DNA of 64,000 nucleotides from Opisthorchis felineus (lineage: Eukaryota > Platyhelminthes > Trematoda > Opisthorchiida > Opisthorchiidae), in the NCBI GenBank assembly GCA_004794785.1, contig SJOL01001134.1, positions 1 through 64,000 of the forward strand, read 5' to 3'. The notes below the pieces were generated by a model, which was not told the origin of the DNA, made no database searches, and saw only the letters and a program-made list of their open reading frames with translations. Each line of letters starts with the position of its first letter. Position 1 is the stretch's first letter. The translations under genes and the position numbers were made by a program. This document shows positions 35,201-47,200 of the stretch, piece after piece.

Positions 35201-38200
35201 TCCATCGGTCACAAGCAACTATAGCACTACAGTTGTGATATGATACTTATCATTAAGCACGACCGGTTCAGTACAAACGATGGGTTTCGCGACTGAAGCC
35301 CTCGTTCATGTCTTCAGTGACTTCAAGTATCGCGTAACAACTTATTCGTAACAAAAATGGATGAGTCGAGACAGGATAGCCATAACTGATCAACAGGGAA
35401 TAACTGGCGCTTTTACGAGCTAATAAGAATAAGTATTATTGATAATAAACAACATCACGCACTCAATTAAAGAGCTCAGAAATAGGAAAGTAACATACTA
35501 CATTGAAGTATCATTCGTGTCCATAATCCAACGACCGAAATCAGAAGCGAGCCCGCTTGAGTGTAGTCTGGATGGAAGGTCTCTTCGTTCCATTGCATCA
35601 TCATCTCTACTGAGGTTAGATATGAGGACAAGTGAAGCAGTGTTCCAGATGCTAGGAGTCGAATGGTGGATGGTGTGGTTTCTGTTTCACACAGCTATAA
35701 CCAATTAAAGGAAGATAAACGGCGATGCCAGCTTAACCAACGACAGTAAACGAAACTGTTTGTCATGAGAGAATCATGCAATGTAATGAGATTAACGTGA
35801 AATTTCAAAAGGACGATAGGCAAAATTAGACTATGCGTCCAAAGTGACGCATCTTCTACTAGTTACTCGGAACAATTCAGGTCACCAGATCAAACTCTAA
35901 ATGGGGGAGTGTGGCGGAATGACCTAATGCTGATAATCGCATTCACTATGAATAATCCTGGTGCACAACTCTTGTATAATCAGGAAACAGACAAAGGCTA
36001 ACAAGAAATGAGAGAGAAAGATGAATTCATTGTATGAAAGCCCAGACTCCAAAAAAACGTATGGACATTTTGGCAAAGACAGGATATAGGCGAGACAAAT
36101 TGACAAAATATCTACGAACCCCACCCAAGATCAGTTTGGTTTTCCGTTAGTCAGCGGGTACGTCGGTTCTTGATGCTACGGTTTCGAAAAATGGGAGATC
36201 AGGGGGCGATGGCCGAAAATTTAACTGATGTTGAATTATTCCAGTTGCCGGATGAAGGGAGAAATTTGGTAGCTAAGCAGTGAGGGTGATAGATTCGATG
36301 CAGGAGCGGGCTGTCTGTCACTGACTAGTGATGAGTCGAGTCCCGTGGTCTCCATCCAGTATATCGACATTTGTCAGACCGCGTGAAGTGGTTCATTAGG
36401 GCTTTCAAACTTCGGTTTTAGGTCATAGGTCGTATAACTTTCGTGTCTGCCCACGATCTGTGGGGTAGACGACCCTCTGTCATCCGAAACGTGTCCAAAC
36501 TAGCATGGTAAGCTGACCTTTCGCGAGACAGTTCGTTTCTCTTAAAACCATTTGTCGTACCTCTCAGCATTGCTAGGTCCCATTAGACCTAAATAACCCA
36601 TCGGAGACAACAATCGAACAGCGAAGGTTTTCTGCGTGTATAGACCGCGTCTCTGATCCACGAAGTAGTATAGATCGCACCGCCGCGGCGTACATCGCCC
36701 TAGATAGGCAAGCTAACAGGACACTCTGAACATACAACAAAAGACAAACTACGACAAGGCATCCCGCTTGATACATGAAACTATATACGCCTTGGTAACG
36801 GCTTTTTTACTACCCATACGGCTCCAGCCACGTACGGGACCTACGTGGGCTCCACAAAGCTCAACTACATAGAATCTTATAAAATCTGATGAGTAGTATT
36901 TCTTCACAATCTTTTATTTAAGTAAATTCATGGTTGCCAAATCGCCACCTACGTGCCAAAAAAAGTAAACTGGTCATGGCACTGAGGCTTCAAATCTATC
37001 AGTTGTCTACTGGCCTAAAAGTAAAACAAATGGAAGATTGAAACCCGAAATTCCAAAACCTACCTCTTCCGAAAGCCTCGAGACCATGTCTAAGCAAATC
37101 ATGTGGAACGGGCGAGGTCTGGGACGGCTTGCCGGTGAAGCTGTTAGCGCGCCGAGTTCAGTTAAACCCGACAAAGCATCCTGTGAAGTGAACGAAGCAG
37201 CGCTTTCTGAAAGCGATATGTGTCTGGTGAGGACCCCAGTCCCGATTTCCACAACCTCCCGCCAGGCTTCAAAAGCTGCCTGTTTGCCAGCATACAAGTG
37301 CAGTCGATAGGCATTACGAGCTTCAATCCATTGGCACAGTTTGCGTAGATCTTGAGCCAACTCAATTAACGATGGAGTTCCCATGGGTGGGCGTTGGGTG
37401 GTAGGATGGGATGAACTGCCCTCGTAGGCAACAGCAAACAAGTTTGCAAAGTCCTCCGTAGATAAAGGCCCCAAGGTGGTGCGGCTAGCCACTAATTTGA
37501 GATATAGGTGATTGAGACACAAGCCAGCATCAAGCAGAGTTGATACTTTTCGGATAGCAACTGAGTCTGAGGCAAGGAGTGGACAAGCCATCTCACATTC
37601 AATTAGGAGCTGGAAAGGAACATAAATATGAGTGCAATACGCTGTTGTGAAGGGAGAATATGTAAAACAAAACAATCTCAAGAGACTAAAACCCACGAGA
37701 CAATAATATGCGAGCCTAACATCAATAAGGAGTGGAACAAGGCTACACGATGGAGAAGCAATGTTGTGAGCGACAGATTCAGGTGAGTCTCCCGTGAAGA
37801 ACAAATCGGCATGCAAATGTCTAGTTGCCGAATTTCGCGAAATTTGGGTTCAATTTGGGATATAAGGTTGACGGAAACTCGGAGACTGCGCCTACCTGAT
37901 GAACCCCAAGAAGGGCGAAACCAGTCGTGAGTTGTCGAAGAGTTTCCAGCAAACTTATGAGTAGCGCGTTACGTCTCTGCAGTGTACTGCGATAATCGAA
38001 TATCGTACCAACTGAAACATGAGGCGGCCTGGTACAGCATATTGTTGAAGGAAAACATCATAAGCGAGAGATTCAGCTGAGATTCAGTCTCGTGAAAACC
38101 AAATTAGTATGCAAATGAGTGTATCTGCCCGATCGCTTTTGTTTCAAAGTGAGACAGACTCCGGCGACTGAATAATGGAAACGCAGCAGTTGGTGAAACA

Positions 38201-41200
38201 CAAATGGAGGGAGGAGCATCCCACCGCGATCTTAGTCGCAATAAGAAGATTCTGAATGGGATTCTCGAAGACTATTGATAACCGAAATAGATCTGCAAAA
38301 CAGACGAGCGCCGTCAAATTAAACGCTTAATTCCTTCGCAGTTCTTGCTCTTAAAAGTGAGAAAGAACACATTCGTGTACGATTCAAGGGGAATTTTGTC
38401 TCAAATAGGGTGGCTTGCTGACTGTAGTGAAGACATAGGGAATCCATAGATGGACAGTTCAAGCTTGTAACGAATCACACCGTCGATGAGAGGGATACAC
38501 GGACAAAAAACTACGTGGAAAAATTAGGCTACGGGGTGAATTTACTCAACCAGGGGATGAGTGACAGTACGCGAAAGGCCGGACTTGCAACAGTAGACCG
38601 ATAAGGTTTACTGTATAAACCTGATGTTAAAAGCCGAACGCTACCATGCGGGGATGAATTCGCAGATATCAGGAAAAACTACCACCTGACCTGCGTAAAG
38701 CGCACGAAGCGTATTGCAACCAACGCTTACCTTACAGTAGTGGGTGGAGTGTCAAATATCTACTAATCTCAATTGAATAAAACCGCCTTAGCAGCAGGAC
38801 GATGGCGTCCTGTAGACGAAGTACGAGGGGTTTATAATATCCGGACCGTTCATCCTGGCTAGTCCATTTCGAATGCGACCATGGCCACACAGGTAGACTA
38901 CGATAATACGTCCGTCGAACCCATGTACTGAAAAGTAACCGCTATTGCATACAAATAACTACTTTACCACAAGTAGTAGCCTGATACTATAAGCCCATTC
39001 AGGGCCAGAATAGCAGAAGTACAACTCCTTGCTAAATGTCCAGATGCAACGTCCAGAAGGGTTACATACTGAGTACAAGTTTGCACCAAATAAACAAAAA
39101 ACATCGTCATTTACGGTACGAACACTCCCACAATCGAACAAACGCGAAAATGAACTAAGCCTGCAGGGTGCATCAGTTAGGTCTGGGGGGGACGATGACA
39201 ATAAGACTAAGTATACGCGCAACGACTGCTAACTGATCTTGTCTACTCGATGTATAAATACCAGCTCACCTCGTCAATTAGCCGGGCATCCACAGTCCGT
39301 AAATCGAAAGATTCTGGTCCGGCGAGATGTTCGGCTACATTCAACCGACCCAAAAACGCACTAACTATCGCAGAGTCTTCGAGCAAAAGGGGGGGACGGT
39401 GAATGGATTGGGATTAGAAGACAGACCAGCATGCGAAGTGATAATAAAAAACGCCGGTCTTCAGTTTACTTATGGTCCTGAAGACTGTGCCAAGATTACT
39501 GCTCTGTGATGAATAAACTTAAGACCGCGTTACTGCAGAAATGTGAGCAACAAAATTAGTTACTTAACCGGGAACAAACAAGATGATGAGATGGATGATA
39601 AACCTGGGAGTCAAACCCAGAGGTGAGACCTATCTATCGAACAAAGCCGCATGAACGACTCCGGTTCATCAGACAGGCAATGTTGAAAGTTGAACCAGAT
39701 AACAATGATGGGTGCTTCTGAAGGAATTTCTCACTGTTATCTCGGAGGTTCACATGTTACTTTAGGAGTGATTAGTGAGCTAAGGTGACAAGTCAACAAA
39801 TTTTCCTCAATCTTTATACACATGGCAGCAACCTATATTACACATATACGCACAGTATACATATGCATGTGCGCAATATGAACTCGAGAAAGCTCAGTGA
39901 TTAAAGTGTGAACTTATCGATCGGTAGGTTCATTGTTCGAACCCGGTCTCTGCATCTCGACCGCTCCTGTGTAGGCTTGGGTAACCAGGAGCTAGTGATG
40001 GTGGTTGATCACATGGCCGTTGATCTGTTTGCCGAGCTTGGCAATTAGACTGCAAGCGTTTCGTCCCTAGTCGAGGAGACATCGTCAGTGCGCAGTTGAG
40101 TGTGAAGTGTCTCAGTCCTCGTGCTTCCTTCGGATCGCATAGCAGCAAGGTACCGAAAGGGTGTTAAGTTGAACGGTATACGTGCAATATGCAATGTGCT
40201 TGACGGAGAGGCCTGAAGAATTACCGTCTAAACAAGCTTGAAGAGGTTCGGCGCACCTCCATCCTTTAATCCAAGTGCGTCATTCGCACAATGCCGCGCA
40301 CAACCACGGCCGCCTGAATCTGTGCAACTTGCACGCAGCCATGCCCGAGCGGAACGGGACTCGCTCGTCACCAGCGTGTATTCAGTTTTAACCGATACGG
40401 AACCACAAGTGAAGTGCCCACGTAGGTTTCTCCCATTTTCAGCAAATATGCCAAAAGTAAGTCTGCTTCGGAGTGTAATCAAAACCTGCCTGATGCTATT
40501 GCCATACTACGGGTCGATAGTACCAGTAGCCTTCCGAATATCTGTTTGTCACCTGGCTATCCATTCCCACCTAAAAGACGCGGTAATGGGTATTCTCCAG
40601 CAAGTATTGGTATGGTAATTTACCAGGGTAAGTGCAGCATCTCGCTGAAACTAGGAAGAAACCTGACGGATGCGCTTGGCACCTTTATGCCATAGAACTA
40701 ACAGTGGCGCTCTTTCGCCAGTTGATAAGCACCAACTGGCTTCGGCAAGTTTACCTGCCGGTGTTGTTCCTTCGCCTTCCACACTCGCCTCAGCGCAATC
40801 TTTTCGGTGCCCAGCTGAGATGCCACCCAAAGGAAGCACGAGGGCTGAGGTACTGTGAGGTTGCCAAAGCCTAGACAGGAGCATTCGAGATGTTTGGGTT
40901 GGATTTGAACTACGAACCTTCCGGTGTGTGATTTCGCGCCTTAACCACTGAGCTATCTCGAACGCAGCTCACATGAGTGTTTTGCTACGTCTGACAGCGG
41001 CTATGCACCCACAATATTTCATTCTGGAAAGGAAGGAAACGAGTTTTGCACTGAGCTGTCAAACGTCATTCAATCAATACTCGTCAGCGGCATCTTTCCT
41101 CAGCAGGAGATTTTGATGTTCCATTCAGTCCAAATTCATTAACTTGAAAGATATTGGGGCCATTTGGAAATGGGTCAGCGAACGACATCGGTTAACGTAT

Positions 41201-44200
41201 TGTGCTTGTGTGTGGAGTTAATCATTGCTAATACGTGGCTTACTGCTGGAAAAACCTCAGCAGCCAAATAAGATCACTTTAGGGGTTAACACGGGGATCG
41301 TATTGACTATGTAACTGTCTGACAAAGACAGTCTGAAGACATTCTCCTTAGCGGTGCCAAATGTAACAGCGACCATTCTTCGGTACCAGCAAAAGTTTGC
41401 GTCATCTTGAAATAACTGCACAGCCGTGGAACAACAGAACCAGTAGAGTTGGCCGTCGAAAAACTGAAACACTCGGAAAGTATGACAAAATTTCAGAGTT
41501 CCAGAACAAACTCTACGCGGTCAATAGACGAACAAGGAACTTTAATAGAGACATGCGTGAACCAGCACTGGGTAGCATTGAGATGTGGAAATCGGCGAGT
41601 AAGGTTCAGCCCAATAAAACCGACACTGTGAACTCGTCCGTCGTTGAGCCGAAGAATGCAGCTCGCATAAGAGTACTAAGGAACACATCAAATGCAACCC
41701 ACCCCAAAGGAATCCCGAACTGCAAGAGCCAATCTCCCGCAATGCTTAGATGGGTCGAAATCCTGTCGTAGATAAATCACTGTCCTCATAAAAGTCCTTT
41801 GGAGCCTTCAAAAGTTTCTGGACCCCAGGACCAACGCTCGCAACTTCATCAAGACATCTGCACTGGTCAAAATCCCATAAAACCCGAAGGTATATTAGCT
41901 GTAGGGAAGACTTACTTCACACTGCTCAACCGATCATTGGGATTCGAACTGAAACATCTGAATCAAATGTCACAATGTACAGAGAAGAACACCATGGACT
42001 ATCTTCCAACCTGAAAGGACTACAAACAGCGAGTTTGCAAATGCAAGACGGAAGACCATAGTCTCAGCCGCATGTCGCAGATAGCCGAGGGACTGTATAC
42101 TAAGAACAAGCCTCCGGATTTGGAGTTTCTGAGCATGGACGATTGTTTGACTGTTCACTAAGGAGTAGGATCTAGACAAGACTCTCACAGCGCAGTGGTC
42201 AGACGTAAGTAAAAGCGGGCGTACAAAGCGAGCCAATTCGGAACGGCTGACTTGACCTCTGGCTGCAAAGTTTAGTATATCCGACAGATACAAGCACACT
42301 TATAAAGTAACTATAGGTAATCAAATGGCTTAAAAATAGTTAAGCTAAAGATAAACTAAGGACATTAAGAAACATGTTGGAATCGCATATAATTCTCTTA
42401 TGGCAGCAATGAGCCAGGGGAAACCCGTCGCACTCTACTCACTTTCCGGATAGCGATCCGCTCCCGTGTCCACAGGATCACTCAGGAAATCTGGATCCAT
42501 AGGGGAAAAAACAGATGGATTGTGAATTAGTAAACGAATCCCAGGTTGGTGGGTCACATCTGTCTACAAAATAAATGTGCAGCAACTGTCCTTGCAGGGA
42601 GGGATAGAAGTGTGAGTCATGAGGTGAAAGGGTCATCAAATTCGAAAACATTAAAAGTTCCCGAAACCAACTGCCACATAAGGCACTGGAGTGTTCTTCA
42701 AAGGCCACCATGGGGGAAAGAGTATTTCTCATCTCCTGGGAATATCCTCTCTTAGGTGGGAATTGAACAATGAGTAGTTGTTGTGAGTTCTTTATGGGAG
42801 TGGCATTTTATGGGGATGTTACTGTGGTACAGAAAAGCACAAATATCATCGGAAAATCTGATTGGCAGTGTTGAGGCCAGAGGTGTATCACGTTCAAATG
42901 CGCAAGAGTGACGACCTCGAATAAGAAATCAAGATTACCTTAAACTCCAATCGAGTGTTGCGTAGCACCAACAGGAAAAGCACGTAAAAACAAAGTGTCA
43001 AAAGTCCCAAACGGGTATCTCACCTCCGAAGAATAAACTGAGAAGGCGCCCAACATACGATCTTTGGTTGCCCATCGCCGCCGTACGGAGTTCAATTGCT
43101 AGCGTGCGCAAAAACCAACTGCTATGGTTCAGAGACAGCATTTCCAAAGCTTGAAAGAAGAGGAACAAGAGAGCGGATATGAGCGCCTCAAAATATAGTA
43201 TGAACAGAACCCAGAGGCTATCAAGGAGCTCACCAGAGGATTAACAAAGCTACATCCGGCCATCGAATTTCGAAAGTAGAAACCTGGCTATTTAACATTT
43301 TATGTTTCGTCTTTTATACCAACATACGTCCTCACGATGAAACACTGTCATGTGGCTTATATTCTAGCTTAACTGGGTGGGGTAGAGGGTCCCCACTGTT
43401 CGTGGTGGCAGTCACAGTCAGTAAGATGCAGCAGTACGAGATACCTGGCGCGATCACGCCATCGCACTCACAAACAACCAAAATTCTATCAGAACAGTGG
43501 AAAAATTCGTGCCACACGGTTCGTATTAGTGACACATTCATGAGATAAGCACTCCACGAGGGGATTTTTATATCCTTCCAACTGCTATACTCCAAGCTTA
43601 GTACGATCTAGTGTTGTCAACCTTGAACACAAGACAACTTAGAACAATAAAATCCTCCAAAATGTTGTCCACTTTCGATCTATCCCTTCAGGAGTCCGTT
43701 ATGACGCTTGCTCAACTAGGTTACACCGGTCAATATGTCACAATTTCCAAAGTTCTATCGCCCATATTAGATACTGAACTCAGATACACTTGAGTTCACG
43801 AGCAAGCGTCGGATGACAACATTCCAACAACGTCCACTTATTTAGACCGGCTGTTTTCGATCGGTCTTATCAGTGGGGATTGTGGAGGATCTACGTGAAT
43901 AAATGCACAATGTGCGGAAAAGGTCATTTCGCACCTGGAGAGCACTAACCTTTTTCGTGGGTGAATGTCACAAGCCTCCTGTCAGAGTGTTGAGGGGGCA
44001 GAGGAGCTGTCGAAGTTGCTTTGAAGAGTGGACGATAGATACCGAATTTTAGGTGTTTCGCCAATAGATCATGGTTTCCTCGTAGGAATCGCAACAGTGC
44101 CTCAGATGTGAGAGGGCTGATCACCAACCGGTAAATGATTTGCCAACTAACTGCTAGGGCCCACTGAAGAGAGATCGCCAAGGTTGGGGGTAAACAGGCG

Positions 44201-47200
44201 ATTGTTGGACCGAGGCGCAGGCCTGCATCGAGAAGATCCAGAATGGCATGAAGGCAGGTTCGAGGTTGATCTCCAATTCCAGCATCCTATATAGACGGTC
44301 GGATAAAGGCAGAGAGAGTCACACCAGTACACACGGGCGGATGTGTACAATTACGGAAAAGTAACCGAGCTGGAAGACTATACGAGTCAGACAGCACAAA
44401 CTCTCATGCGTTAAGAGGAATTTACACAGCAAATTTAGCTGACACGTAAAGGGCAATGATGAAATAAAAATAGCTCTATACCTGTAAGATAGTATTCGCT
44501 ACAGCCTGGGCACTTTCGATACGGAATCCAAGGAGCCAATGAGACAAATTTGGAGCTGGCTGATCCATGGCAGCCAGTATGATGTGAAGCATGCGAACCG
44601 TGAAACAGTCGGCCTGATCACCAACAAATTGCTCTGTAAGAAGGCAAGACAGGTCTTTATCAAGAAAAACTGTTCTTAAAAGAGCATATGGAAGAAGACG
44701 CCCTCCCTATCGAAGAAAAAATTGAGGGGCTAACGATAACTGATTACTTCGTAAATCGCCCAAAGAAAACTATTCTAAAAAACATCTATTACTAGTAAAT
44801 AGTAAACCGTAGGCACCGTTGGACATCGGACCCACGGAAGCTAAGACAGCTTCAAAAACACGTTGAAGTATCAGAAAGCCACGACACTACTAGTAACGAG
44901 GATGCTTGTCAATTATTTGTTTACCACCAATCGCTTACAACACCAAATGGTCCATCCCAATGTAGTGTCCCCCTGCCGAACCTACAAAACATAACGAAAC
45001 TTCTTGGAAGGAAGTACACTCTCCTCAGGCAGGTGTGGACAGCCCTAGAGAGCAATCCGTACTGAGTGTAAGTTTCGGGATCAATCGTCTGGGGTTCAGG
45101 TTCGAAGGTAACAAAACAGGCAGCGATCGACCCATTTGTGAGCAATACGTACAGGGCAGAAGTGGTCTAGTTAGACTGGCACAGTTGCGGAGAGTCGGAT
45201 TATGATGGTTCGCCTCCACGAAGACCTCGAACTTAGGAATCTCTCCCATCTGTACGTGGTCGGACCTGAGATGATATTCCCAAAATCCTATTGCTCGATC
45301 ACAGCTTCACAAAACCACTAAACACTGGCTGCTTCTGTCACTGTTGGATGCATTCAAGTAGCGATAACCCTACGCGCTTGCTAGGATCGGAGCTCGTTAC
45401 CACTACGCGATAATACTGAAATATCGGTGGCTACTTGACTGCCCCCTAATCGTGACACGACAGCCTGATTTTGAGATACATGAAAGCACGACTGCGTTTC
45501 CTAAGCAAGGCCGTTCATGTTACATTACTAAGTCGATTTTAGTTAACTTTCCATTGGGCTATCTAAATTACATTGGGAAGAGTACGGTTAGCACATGGAC
45601 AGGAATGGACAAACTCTGGTATGAAAGAGGAGTCGTTTCTGTCGAAAACCATCAGAGTTGGATACATTTCAATGGTTATGCTCAAATGTCCTCCATTAGA
45701 CCACAGGGAGGCTTCGAAGAAACGGAATGAGACGTGGTTCTACTTTGTTCATTCGCCCACAGATCGATATGCGCACGGTTGTTACTAAATCTTCATGCAC
45801 TAGAAAGACATGCAAACTCGGAAATCCAACAAATAAGGGGCTAAGCCGACGTCTTGCGAATGTTGTAGTCGACAGAAAGATGAAGAAAGTTATGATACAA
45901 CTCACCGTAAAGCCAGTTGGCTGCACCGAGAGTGTTCTGCTTCCTGAGTAGGCTAGAGCTGTCTAATGACTGTGATAAATGACCGGTCACGATTGGTGCT
46001 AGCAAGGAGGGTCGCTGGGTTGGCCAGGCTGCTAAAAGTTCCCAGTCCCGAGAACAGAAGAACCAGCTCGGAGGTTGGTACGGCAAGGCAGCGTATAGGC
46101 GAGCAGCTCGTAAACATGGATGTGGCGACTGGCTAGATGAAACACCAAGGGAAGCTAATTGTGTTTGATTCTGACCCTCGTTGCCACCGAAGAGCCATTC
46201 ATCTGTGAAACATACCACCGACTGGTCCATTCCATTCGGGAGGGCAAGGCGACCAAGCGTGTCGGTGTCACCTGCGTTACTGTTCTGAGTGGACCAGCGA
46301 AGAAGTGATGAAAAGGTGTTCAGCAGATCGCGACGAACATCCTATAAGATGGAAATTAGATACTAGGTTAGCGGCAGCTACTGGCAGATAATGACAAAGA
46401 AACCAATATGAACACCAAGCGCGGTTGCTCGGTCCCGAAACAAACAATTGCGTACCCGGTCCGCGGTTAGAAGAGACACAAGGCTGGAATGCGGTTTAAC
46501 CCGCTCGATCAGAAGGCTCAATATCCCAATGGCGCACGAACAGTGATCCGGGAGGTCTTCGAAAAGAGTACAGTATCTGTGTAAGAGGAAAGGAATTGGG
46601 ATTCGCGTTAATATGTTCATTCAAATGATAGGGATTTATATCAGTAAATGGAAGTGAGAAATACTGTCGGAAGTACCCACACGTTCCGCAACCAAACGTG
46701 TTCTGCAAGTTCGAAGAAGAACGGACAGATGGTATACACAACACCCGTTTGAACCGCCAGAGTACACCAATTTAACAACCCGCCTTGAATAGAGCTCCAC
46801 TTCAAGTATAATTCTACAGTTGTGCACGAGGGAATTCGCTTGGCTGTTCCGAAGTAATACAGAAGGCGTGTTGCAATCTGAAACTGGACCGAAAAAAAAG
46901 TTGAATTCTGCGGGAAACCGTCAGTTGCGGTATCCCGAAACCACACAACCTTCTGTATCCGCATATATATCCCATTATACTTCCCTTGGGGCGAGATATG
47001 CTCTGCAGGCGTGACTCACATGCTCGTGATAGAGTTGAATGAACCGCCTAATTGAGTTGGTACGAAAAACGGTTTTCACGAACACGTTGGGAAAATGGGT
47101 GTAGTTCGCTTCGACAGAGGATTAGCTCCCCAAAGATACTTGGTGTGTAAGGTAAACAACACCTTTTGGAGAAAACGTACGTACGTACACTGCTTCGTTT

